41,141 bases of DNA. It comes from Dinochytrium kinnereticum. Its lineage: Eukaryota > Chytridiomycota > Chytridiomycetes > Chytridiales > Chytridiaceae. Under the pieces are notes generated by a model that saw nothing but the letters and a program-made list of their open reading frames with translations, searched no databases and was not told where the DNA came from. Location of the stretch: NCBI GenBank assembly GCA_027604005.1, contig JADGJT010000199.1, forward strand, positions 1 through 41,141. Reading direction: 5' to 3'. Position numbers and translations under genes: made by a program. Each line of letters begins with the position of its first letter. Position 1 is the first letter of the stretch. This document shows, in pieces, positions 20,349-30,999 of the stretch.

Positions 20349-22743
20349 TCAAGGCGAGAGCACGCTTCTCGAGCTCGGCGAAATCGGGCTAGACGCGTTC
20401 CCCGACTTTTTCAAGATCGGTTTCGGCATCACCTTCACCTCAGACGGGGACCTCCGTCGACTTTGCGGTAAGCCTCCATCCTTGGTCGATTCAGCTTGGT
20501 CGGCACCTATGGCCACATTCGCCATCACGGAGTTAGGGATGTGGGGTTGAGGGAGGTGAAGTGAAACGGGGGATTGAGGGTTGGAGGTGCTTCTCTTTTG
20601 GCGGGGACCGGTTGGAAGGGGTGATGTTGGGAGGACGGTTCGGGTGGCATCCACGGCGGGTTGACGCGGGTTTATTTGGCGAGGATCTGACATGGATCTT
20701 TTTCGACCTTGAGCGTCCGAGGTTGTTGTTATTGGGGACGATGGGTGGGTCGGGGATGAGGGCTTGAGATGAGTAGGGGGTTCGAAAAGGCCATGAGATT
20801 TCTTCTGCTTGGAGGCTGACGCGTCTGAAGCAAGAGACGATCTTCCGCCTTCAGCCACAACCACAACCCCCGCCAAACCTTTCACCCCATCCTTCCCACC
20901 AATGGTGAACAAGACCCCATCCTTCTTACCCGCCCCAACGACAACATTCCCACCCTCACTGCCGTAGTCGCTTCCATCACTTTCACCCCCAACCCCACTG
21001 GTCTCATCCAAATTATCGTCATCCTGCATTTTCCCGTCCTTACGTCTCTGACGCCTTCGACGACGACGACGCTGTTTGAGGAGGAGTTGTCGCCATTCTC
21101 GGAGGATGCCGCGACGGACTACAAAGACCAGGATACCGTAGATTCCAGCCAGGGCGGAGAGGTCGAGGGATATTAAGACACCAGAGAGGTTTGGGAGCCA
21201 GGCGCTGGAAGATTATGAATTGTTTTAGAATGAGTGTGTGCGGCTGGGTTTCGATAGCGGGGAAGAAGGATCTGGTTGGTTGTGGGGTTGGATAATTACC
21301 GTGGGATGCTGGAGCAGGCAGCGTGGCCGTTAGGTGTGTTTCTGAAAAGGCAGATGACCCATTCCCTTGTCCAGTTGTTGAGAAGGTGGAACTGTTCTTG
21401 TGGGAGGTACGTCACAGTATAGAGGGCCTAGACCGGGGAAAGAGGATCAGACAAACCAGAACTAGAAGAAAAGAAAAGAAAAAAAGAAAACATAAACCAA
21501 CACTCACAATAAGATTAACCCACGAAAACAAAAGCACCAACGCCATCAGCCCGGACCTCCATTGAAGCCTAAGCTGTGACATGACAATGTACCGCTTCCC
21601 ATGCCTCCCCTCCATCGGCTTCAATCCAACGACCCCACTTTCCCCAGCTGTCGCAACACCCTGCTGATCAACCATCTTCTTCCGACTCAACATGGCAACA
21701 GTAACCCCCGTGGAAACCTGCAAGCAAACCGCCACCGCCAAAATCCCAACCTGCGGTCCAAAGAACGTTGCCCAAGCCCTCCTCCGTCCAACAGCACAAA
21801 AAAGCCCAGGAATGGCTTCAAGCCCATCACCGATGGCTCCAGACTCGCCAAGACCCAGATACGAAGATGGGACGAGGACGGTAAGACTTGTTAAAAGGAG
21901 GGCCATGGTCCATAGAGTGAATTGAATGAGGATCGTGCGGAGTTTGTTGACGGTTTTAGGTGTGGGAGTGGTGGTGATGAGCAAAGGGAGCAAATCGGGA
22001 CCGCGGTTCCAGACTAGAGCGAGATGCTGGATCCCGATTAGATGCGAGGCGAAGAGGATGGCGAGATTTGCTCCGAGGGTAAAGAGGGTGCCCTGATAAG
22101 TTGGTTTTCGTTGGGGGTTTTATTTTGTCGTTAAGGTGGATTCAAGAGGGCGAACGGCGGGAAGGCAATACAAAAAACTCACCTGAATCAGACATCGGGT
22201 GTTGGTGGATCCGTTGGCCCTCTCAATGGTATCAACGCAATGCAGCTCCTTCGGCTCTGGAATACCAAAAGCCATCGATCCACCTAGCAAGATCAACCCA
22301 AGCTGCAAGTTGATGATGCTGGGAGCAGTCGATGAAGACCTCCTGGTCGGCACCACTACATGTGTCAGCAGCATGCCAAGAGCTCCAAGAGTGCCGATGC
22401 CAAAGAAGATGGGGATGTGATAGTTCCAGATCTTGTCCACCTCACCAGGAGGGTAAACATATTTTAGACTCGGACAAGGAAGACAGCATCCCTGTGCGCA
22501 AAAGAACTTTCGGCTGGGGTCGGTGATGTTGATGGAGGATTGGAATGGAGATGCGATCAGAGGTGGGGGGCAGAATGTCCAGTTTGCGGCCGGGGCCACT
22601 GCCTTGGAGATTAACGATGCGATTATGGTCAATGTTGCGTCAAAGGATTCGTCTACGGACGGGGCCGATGAGGAGGCCACCAATGGCGCTGTGACCATAG
22701 CCAGAAGGACGTAGAAGAGGGTCCAGGCATGCCGGCGTCGCAT
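20349..22743 (-). CDS. Frizzled/Smoothened-like seven-helix receptor without CRD
   Basis: Four exons: 22743-22183, 22092-21508, 21427-21300, 21204-20349 (709 residues). I chose ATG 22743 because it begins a good signal peptide (MRRRHAWTLFYVLLAMVTA). An upstream in-frame ATG at 22839 would add 32 residues and is possible. The ectodomain is short and lacks the ten-Cys domain. Before TM1, FCPPPL and GCCLPCPS match FRCPPPL and GCLGPCCLPCPH of the receptor at 15919-19278. Introns after the second-loop segment (RCLIQ versus RCFFQ, phase 0) and before TM7 (phase 2) fall at equivalent places. Helix 6 contains WRSGLMALVLLFSWVNLI. TM7 is followed by RRGILREW, then an Arg-rich stretch and a Ser/Pro-rich cytosolic tail of about 240 residues with likely phosphorylation sites. 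Confidence 0.82.
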
Positions 22744-23622
22744 GCCAGCCAGGGAGAGTCGTCCATCTGTGACGGTCTCGATACATCTGTGACGCACCGC
22801 CCTGTTGCATTCATCGTCGCCTCCAGTCATCTTGAACATCTTGAAGCAGCGCACTCAAACCGCTTTCGACGGTCTCAGTGAACTCAACCAATAACTCTGG
22901 ATGCAGGATCGGCCAGGACCGTGGAGTCGCCACCTTGTTAAAAACTTACCACAATAATCCTTAAACACGCAGTGAAGAAAGCTGCGCAACCTCTTGGTTC
23001 AGCAGCACCTGCCCTGCAAAACAGGCACGGAATGGAGCGTAAGTTGCAAGCGCAAACAGCCGGCCAGATACAGGCAGCAATGGGTGGAACTGGTGCTGAA
23101 ACCGCGCCAAGCCCAGCCAGCTGCCTGGATTGGTGCGCAGGAAAGTCAGCGTCTTGACCGTCTTTTCCCCCATCGGCATCGCTTCCGTTTTCGATGCGGT
23201 CGGCCGGTGTCTGCAAGCACAAGCAGGTTTGGTTGGGTGCCACTTGAAGGTCGCGCTGGGGTATGATTGGGTCGCCCATTTCATTTCCTTCCCTGTGCCC
23301 TGCCAACGCCAGGGCAAAAGTACGACCCACCCAACCGCTTGCTGAGTGCGTTTCCATTTGCCCCTCGCCGTGAATCGTCTTAATGGACTCTCATTATTTC
23401 CACGCATTAATTGCACTTCATTAATAAGAATCCAACGCGAACGCGTCACAGATAACTTTCTTTTTTTTTTTTTCCCCTTTGCCTTCCTTTCGCTGTTAAG
23501 TACCTATAACCTATACATTTCAGGGACTTTTTTACTTTCAGTGCCCTCATCTTTCCCTTATATTAATAAGTAATTGTGAACTTCGGCTTGCGTGCTTATG
23601 GAATAAACACCGTTCCAAAGCC
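22744..23622 (-). promoter_or_regulatory. Upstream region of CRD-less receptor; 3' flank of velvet gene
   Basis: CCAAT occurs at 22888-22892, and inverted copies (ATTGG) at 23129-23133 and 23266-23270, all upstream of the receptor start. The stretch 22960-23340 is rich in GCAGC/GCCAGC. A T-run starts near 23460. The last 150 bases are the 3' flank of the velvet gene. No separate gene is accepted. Confidence 0.4.
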
Positions 23623-26355
23623 TCAATCAGCGTCTTCATCGGCCTCTGCACCAGCATCAAGACCTTGCATCGTCCTAATGCGCTTCCTCAACTTTCGTCG
23701 AATGGAGAGCTTGATGCCTTGATCCGCAAAGTGTTTCGAAAGATCAGAGGATTCTGTTTTTTGTATAAGAAAATAAAAGGACGGAAGAGCACGTTAACGT
23801 ATTCGAGTTACAGAAAGGTCTCACAGGGTCAAGAGATCCAAGATGCAGCTAAAATCAAGTCGTCTAAACTCACCCCTCATACCAGTCCAGTCTCTAGGAT
23901 TCAGACTCTCAAAGCAGTCAGTCACACACTCCACCAATGGTAAGGCAGGCCCGCCATTCTTTGATTCTACCAGTCCGTTGTGCGTCACCGATATGGTTTC
24001 CGCATCCCCACTTCCATCCCTCGCCAGTACAATCTCACTATGGAGCGTCCTCGCAACATGAGAAGTGTCGCTCATCACCGAAAAAATATCGGACATCACC
24101 GCTTTCAGCCTAAATTTCCCTTCGGTGCGAAGATAAACATCAGGGAAAATAAAGTAAGCCCCCTTTTGGCCATCCAGATCAGTTAGGAGATGACAGGATG
24201 AGACAAGAGACCCAAAGAGCGTCGGTATGTCCGTCGTCGTCAAGCTTTGATTCGATGCAGCTGCATCTCGGGCGGGGTCAGGATAGCCTGGCGACAAGTT
24301 TCGGTGATCGCTCGGCTGAAGGACTTGAGAGTCTGACAAAGAAAATGCTTCACCAGCGTGTCGATTTGTAGGAAAAGATGGCCATGATGGTCGGCTTGAT
24401 CGAGAAGTGCCGTACCATCCATACCCATAAAAATCCCGCGAAGGTGATGAGCCAGGCAAATGTGCCGGACGAGAACGCTCATCATAATGAGCCATCGAAT
24501 ATCCTGGGTAATTGTATAAGGAGGAATGCACGTCAAAGGGAAACGTAGTTGGGTGCGCGTCATGGAAATAGTGAGCTGTAGACGGGTACCGAAAGAGATA
24601 TCTCATTGATGTCTCTGGCCAGGAAGAATTGGGGATCGAAGACCTTCTTTGCATTCCGTAAGGCTCGTCGGGATCATTTCGCAGAGGCGGTGCGTAACGT
24701 TCACCAGGCTCTTCTCTGTTATCTGAATGCGCGGGGCTCTGATAAAAGGGATACACATGCGGGTAGTATGAGCTGTAAGGTCGGCTAAATCTGTAAGCGG
24801 AAGGATATTCTTGTGTATGCGACCAAAAATGGCTGTCCTCGGTCGACCAACTGGAGTGGTTTCGTTCAGCATTTTCGTTCTTTCCTGCCCACCTTTACAC
24901 ACATTTTTTAATAGTTATTAAAGAAAGTGACAAGGTGTTGGGTTGATATCGTTAAAAAAGAAGAAAAGAGGCATGTCGAAGGCACCTACTTTGACGGATA
25001 GGCAGCCTTTTGTGGTTTTGAATGTGTAGAGGTAGGAGGCTGCGATTCACTACCACCTCCGCTCTCCCGATTCCCAGGCGGAAAGTCAGGCTGCGTATAA
25101 GAATGATGCGCTTCACGGTCTTGAAGTCGATCCGCCCAATTTTCCCATCGACCTTCCCCACGCCGCCTCTCCCACTGCTTCTTCGAAAGCGAGTACGACG
25201 CGTCGCTAAGTTCTTTCCGACCGTCAATACTCGCAGCGAAGAAGGCTCGATCCTGTAGTTTACTCGAGGCAGTCGTTGAAGAAAGTCGGCGCGAAATGTT
25301 TTGGGATTCGGGCGCTTGATCGGGGATTTTAATGAAGAGATTGGCTTTGGAACCTTCCTCGGTCAGAAGAGAGACGTGACAAATCATATGAGAAATGTTT
25401 CCGAGGGTAGCTAGCCTAATTGTTGTTGTTGTTGATGTTGTTTTTTTCGCGTCGGTCCCGATGAAGTCGTTTTTTTTAATTTGTATCAAAATGAGAATAC
25501 GTTTTAAATGGTTTGGTTTGGTAGATTAAAAAGGTTGGGATGAAGATGGATTAGCGTGGATTTTGGAATGAAGGAAGATGAAATGACGCACCTCGTCTCC
25601 ATATTTCCATCCGGCTTAACCCTTGCCAACTGAAGCATTAGCGAAGGATCCAAAGGCCTTCGGCTTCTCTTTTCAGATGCCACTCCAGAGGCCCTACACC
25701 TCGCCGGCTGCTGACGAATGAGTAGTTTGTAAGGCTGTGTATCCCAGGAATCTACGTTCGCGTTTCCATCCACCATTTCCGATTCGTCTCCAATGTCACC
25801 ATTATCCTGTCCATCAGATAAGCCGTCGTGATAGGATCCGTATGGGGGATGTCGTTGGTTCTGGTCGCGGGCGCGCCCGGCACCAGCCAAACCTGTCGAT
25901 TCAACCGATCCTGATCGGCTGGGTAGTGGGTTAACGTTATCAGCCTCCTGCACCCTGGGCTGTCGGTGAGTGGCCTGATGAACGGTGGTGATCTCTCGGT
26001 CGTGCACAGATCGGAATTTCAGCGATTCAATGCCAGAGACCGAAGCAAGATTATGGGAGGCGTGGGTCACAACGTCCACTGACGGGCAGCCATCATCCGT
26101 GGTTGGCATCTCTGCCTCCGCGTGCCTCCTGCATGTGAATGACTTTGAAGTTACTGGGGCATGTTCTGGCTGGTGGATCCTAAAGTACATAGTTGGCTCA
26201 GGAGGTTGCATGTTCATCGGTGATGCCGCAAAACTCATCATCAGAGATTGCGGGGTCTTCACCCGAGGCCCCTCATTTGAATCGGCCGGATGCACGAGGT
26301 GATGAGTGTCGATTGGGCGGTAGAACCTCGGCCGCTGCAGCCCCGAGCAAGGCAT
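23623..26355 (-). CDS. velB: VelB-like velvet-domain regulator
   Basis: Four exons: 26355-25592, 25415-24990, 24892-23874, 23753-23623 (2340 nt, 779 residues). Velvet proteins are fungal DNA-binding regulators of development and secondary metabolism. The first half of the domain is at 209-290 (YKLLIRQQPARCR, RRPLDPSLMLQL, then MICHVSLL with TEEG). The second half starts near 622: LFGSLVSS, DLDGQKGAYFIFPDVYLRTEG, then ESSDLSKHFADQGIKLSIRRK at 737-757. A GSLVSS stretch and a long insertion between the halves are VelB traits. Here the insertion is about 330 residues, rich in Ser, Pro, Tyr and Arg, much longer than in ascomycete VelB. The C-terminal RRKLRKRIR could act as a nuclear signal. The last exon is needed: without it the domain would lack its final strand and helix. 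Splice junctions of exons 2-3 are the least certain. Confidence 0.87.
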
Positions 26356-28485
26356 CCTCAGTCGATCGGTGAATCGAGACAGCTGGTCGGTTCAACAGCG
26401 TTGTTTGACCGATGGCGGCCGCTTACGGGTTGAGTCGAGGTGATGTCGCAGGGATGTGGTGTGCGTCGTGCCGTTCACGGCGTTGAGCGGGTTTTGTTGC
26501 AGCGAAGCTCAGCGCAGGTCGATGGGTTGTTTGAGGGCAGAAGGCAACGGTAACAAAAATTTCAATTCCTTCCAAAGCAGCACTTATTGCTGGGACCAGG
26601 TTGTCGGTATTAGACACCTTGATGAGACCTGGTCAACGGCACCCGCTCCAGTCCGTGCGGTTCTGAATGACGACAGTCTGGCAGCTGCCATCCAGGAGGC
26701 TATTGCACCGAACCCCAGACGGCCACTGCGATCGTCTTGGGCATCACCTGAGTTGGAACCAACCCTGCCAAACACATGGAGAACGCGTGGCGCATCCACG
26801 ACCATGGATGCGGTTTGGGGCCCCTTTGTTCTTCTGCTGAAGATTGAAGGTGGGGTTATCTCTCGTTGTCCTTGGCGTTTCTGCGATCCTCTCGTGAGGC
26901 CATCCGTAACTTCCAAGCCTCTGTTTGAGTTGTAAGTGTGGTACCACACGGTTGCAATCCACCTAACAACTATTTCTCAAATCCTTGGGTCTTTACACCC
27001 AAATGATATGGGCTGGACAAGCAAATAGGAGGGATTCAGTCGAGCGAATGTTTTGTTTTGATATTTATATTGACCTGAAAGGAATGATGTTGGATGAAGT
27101 AAGTCCTCAATTTCTAGATACCTTGATGTCACGGTATTATTCATCTCAATGCACATCTTCCTATTCGTTTTCTACCACCCTCTTCTTCTTGTCTTCTTGC
27201 TTACATCAAGCATCCTTTCAAGGTTTCCAAGGATTCATGTGAAGAGCCTCCTCCTTAATCATTCGTTTGATATTCCTTAAATCATATATCCTTCTTTCAC
27301 GTTCCGTTGGCGTCGACCACAGTGAAGGATCGCGCTCCAGGTCACTTCTTTTATCGTTCTATTTTGGGGGTATTTATCCGGAATTTTTATTGTTCACGCT
27401 AACAATAGCCTATCGGTAAAAAGCCGGCAAGGAGTCGCATCTTTGAACCGATTTTACTTCTGGATTCTTCTGGTACACTGTACTTTCAAGCAGTGCTTTA
27501 GTATGATCGTATGTAGCCAGGCAAAAACTCAACTCTACTGGTAAAGTATATGTGTCCCTTTTTACATTAATTCTGTGAAGAGCAGTTGAGATTGTTTGTT
27601 TTTAAACCGACTGGCTCTATGGAACCTAGACTGCCGAATTGCTCCAAAACATACCAGCTCAAACCCTTCGTGGCCAAAGACAGACTTGTCTGAATACAAA
27701 GTGCATCTTTAATTCACTCACATATAACTGGCTTTCGCCCATGTTTTTTTCTACTGGTTTTCCACCTTGCTTGTGTGGGGGAGCAGAGGGTTCATATTTT
27801 CTCAACTCATTAGTTATTGATTGTACAAGCGCAACTCTTTGTGTATGTCACGCACAATTGAATCTCTTTTAAAGGGCCAGATGACCTGATTGATCCACCC
27901 ATGATCGTCCTAACCCACGAGTAGCATGACATAAACTTTGAATCAAGTCTCTGATCAGTATTAAAATACCGGTTACCAAGTCTGTTGCCCTGCACTCTAA
28001 GAAGCCGCTTTCAAATTGGGAACACTCCAGCAAAGTCCTTTTGGTACAGTGTTTTTAATAATAACTAATACCTTGGGAATGTGCATACTTGCCCTATTGC
28101 CCTCCAGATGTTGCTCGATTGCCCTACAGATGTCCTCTGCATATTACCTCGCGAACATGTCGCTAGCGTTCCAAATTATATGCACACAGACGCTGGTGCG
28201 GCCTGAGCTGGGCGCTCGGCTATCAGCATTGATTTTGGCCACAGACGATGTGGCCCAAGGCAGGTCCGACGCGGTCCGAGGCTGACAAGAGGGATTTTTG
28301 ACAGTGAGGATTCTTCAAATTTGAGGAAAACTCAGGCCAGGGTATGGCGGCTCAAACTTGTCACAGCAAGTCAAACCTCACACGTTCCAATAGCTGGGCT
28401 GGTCGGAGAAGCTTTGATTCACACCCAGACGCTATCGCTTCACATTATTATCATTCCCCCACGACGCTGACCTCGACAGCACAGG
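26356..28485. promoter_or_regulatory. 2.1-kb divergent region between velvet gene and noxR
   Basis: It lies between the starts of the VelB-like gene (-) and noxR (+). The half next to velB (26400-26930) is GC-rich, with an open plus-strand frame (26456-26935) lacking any recognised domain and ending at a good GTAAGT donor (26932). A second donor-like GTAAGT follows at 27100. The part from 27240 to about 28300 is AT-rich without convincing coding sequence. A CCAAT box lies at 28387-28391, about 100 bp before noxR. An unrecognised spliced transcript in 26456-27100 cannot be ruled out. Confidence 0.35.
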
Positions 28486-30521
28486 ATGCTGCAGCTCAAG
28501 GTTCGCTGCGTCCCACTGGACTTGCGCATCTCATACTTTCCCGCTTGATTCCCACCTGCAGGACGAGATCATTCAATGGAACACTGGGTGCATAGCCTTT
28601 GACGATGGCAATTTCACCGGTGCTTTGGAGGCCTTCGAGGTTGGCTTGCTTTGTGCTTCGGCCTGTTGAGTGTCTTTGGATGCTCTTACTGAATCCCTTG
28701 GCCATGCTTTGACTCTTTTCTTTCCATACTTTGCTCTTCCGGTAGCCCGTTGCAGTGACTTCAAAGATGCACTTTAACATGGCTATGGCATATCAAAACA
28801 TGAATATGATGGAACAGACTGTAAGTCCTCTACGCAGCTCTTTTAAGTGCATGCTTTTATTGACATCTTCCCTCACTAAATCAAATGTTTCCTGTTGAAC
28901 AGATTGAATGCCTATCCAAAGCGATTGCATGCGATGAATATATGGCCGTCTCCTACTTTCAAAGAGGTGCTCTCTTTTATTACAAAGGAATGTATGCCGA
29001 GGCTCTTGCAGACTTCAACGATGCTTTAACTGTAAGTTTACACAAGTTGAGTCAAAACGGTCAGACAGCTTAACGGGCCTTCCAATCCTCTTCAACCACA
29101 GTTCCTACGAGGGAATCTACTTATTGACTACACCCAACTTGGACTAGAATTCAAACTCTACGCCTGCGAGGTCACTTACAACCGTGGTCTTTGTTTCGTC
29201 GCCCTCAAGCAAGTCGAAGTAGCTCTGGTCGATTTTGACGATGCGATGCGAAAGCGCCCTCTCGATACTCGAGCGGATTATGGGAGAATTGAAAAGGCGC
29301 TCTTGTATGCGGAGAAATGCGCCAAGTACTGCAATCCATTTGAAGTTCCCCTAAGGGGAGTCTATAAGCCGCATCCGGAGAAGGTCAGAAACGCGGAGAA
29401 AGTTGATTATCTAGGAAAGGCTTTAGTGGTTGCGGCTGTGGATAGAACAGACAAGATTTCGGGCTTCAAGGAATCAAAATTGAGGGTAGGGTGGTTTTCT
29501 GTCCTTATATGCTGTTTTTCCGTTTATGTTATCTTCACTGGTCTCCTTTTCCTTTGCTTAGTCGGGAATTAAGAGTTTGCAATAGACGGATACTCTATCT
29601 CGCAAGAACTCGAAAGCCGCCTTAGACGCCGGAGAACCCCCTACCCTCTCACGAAAGCCTTCGCGTGGAACCATTGACAAAGAACCATTCTTTTGGCGTG
29701 CCACAACCCTTGGCCGATCTCAGTCCACACGAAAACCCCCTGGTATCTCCACTATCTTCCCCTTCGCCTCCCTCAGCCGTCGATCCCGCAATCCAGCCTG
29801 CGGAAACAATACAGCGGATGAGGGCCCAACTCCTGACTCGCCTTCGACGCCTCTCTCGATGCAGGCAGAGGACTCAGGAGTGGATCAAGCTTTTTTTTCA
29901 ATGGAGAGGAGGAGAGACTTGGATGAACAGAAGATGGGTGCAGGGAAGGTCAAAACACCCATTCTTCCAAGAAAGGATAGTCTTTTAGGCCTTCGAAGTG
30001 CGGGTGTAGCCCCCGATGTTGCGATGGCGGCTGTTTTAAAGGCTGAGGCAGTTGCCGTAAAGAGCTTGAAGGAAGAATCAGTTGTCACGGAGAAACCTGT
30101 TGTGGTAATATTTCAGTCCTTTTGTTTGCTATTTTTTTTTTTCTCCTTCAGTTCATTCGTTTTGCTGCGACCTCCCCCTTTTAATTTTTAAAACATCCGC
30201 TCTTTGTCTGCTAATCTGCGAATTTCAAAGCAGGATAAAGAAGAAAGAAAGATCACTCAAATCCGTTTAAAATGCCACTATACCGATACCCGCATCCTGA
30301 AAGTGCCTGCTGATATCACGTTTGCCGAACTTTCAAAGAAAGTTCAGAACAAGTTCTCAGTCCCATACCCACTCAAACTAAAGTACCGCGACTCGGGAAA
30401 AGATTTCATCTCCATTGTAGACCAGGAAGATCTGGATGCCGCATTTCGGATGGCTCACATTGGGAGCAGCGAGAATGGCAGTGTTTTACGAAGATTCGAA
30501 TTATGGTGTTTCTTGAGATAA
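28486..30521 (+). CDS. noxR: NoxR/p67phox-like NADPH oxidase regulatory subunit
   Basis: Seven exons, all junctions phase 0: 28486-28500, 28562-28639, 28746-28820, 28903-29031, 29102-29485, 29586-30104, 30234-30521 (495 residues). NoxR activates NADPH oxidases with Rac at sites of polar growth or development. Residues 1-180 are TPR repeats: WNTGCIAFDDGNFTGALEAF, then AVSYFQRGALFYYKGMYAEA, then RGNLLIDYTQLGLEFKLYACEV, closely following the p67phox/NoxR pattern. DYLGKALVVAAVDR comes after the TPRs, also conserved. A Ser/Arg-rich linker (about 228-400) leads to a C-terminal PB1 domain with its acidic OPCA-type loop (YRDSGKDFISIVDQEDLDAAF). There is no SH3 domain, as in fungal NoxR and unlike animal p67phox. 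The first exon is only 15 nt (MLQLK) with a weak GTTCGC donor, but it restores the start of TPR1. Confidence 0.9.
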
Positions 30522-30999
30522 TGGCTCTTATTACGTACTGATAAATATCCCTGTGAAGACTTACTTTTTTTGCCCTAGAACCTGCTCGATCATTCGATCT
30601 CTTTTACATATTTAACAATGGTTTTGCGAACCGTTGAAAACCTTCGCTTCAAATGATGCCAAAATCCTTTATGACTTTATTGTTATTGACGACATTCAGG
30701 TGGCAAACACCAAGTATTATTTCGGCTGGTTCTTGAATCCTCACCTGGATTCCATACATTATTATGGATTACCAATTTCATACCTGATGCATGGGTATGC
30801 GAAAATCTCATTATTAAAATAGAGCATTAAGTGTCAGGATATATAACACCAAAGCTTTCCAAAGCTATCATATTGAGGTATCGCCTATGAAAGTCGTGGG
30901 TAATGGTTCGAAAGTTCCTTGAGGCCCACCGGGCAGCAGGATGGAAGGGAGTGCAGACAGGTGGGAAACCAAATTCTTCTCTCTGTCGATGTTGATTTT
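30522..30999. other. Intergenic between noxR and membrane-protein gene
   Basis: AT-rich 478-bp stretch with a GATATATAAC element near 30837-30846. That could serve as a TATA box for the gene starting at about 31000. An upstream 5' exon in 30900-30990 remains possible because the frame stays open before the chosen ATG. Confidence 0.35.

Noticed and set aside
23821..23873. Stop codon directly after DLLTL as the end of the velvet protein
   Set aside because: A good GTGAGT donor at 23873 and a downstream exon restoring the conserved end of the velvet domain (FADQGIKLSIRR) show it is intronic.
30905..30914. GGTTCGAAAG resembling a tRNA B box
   Set aside because: No matching A box or cloverleaf found around it.
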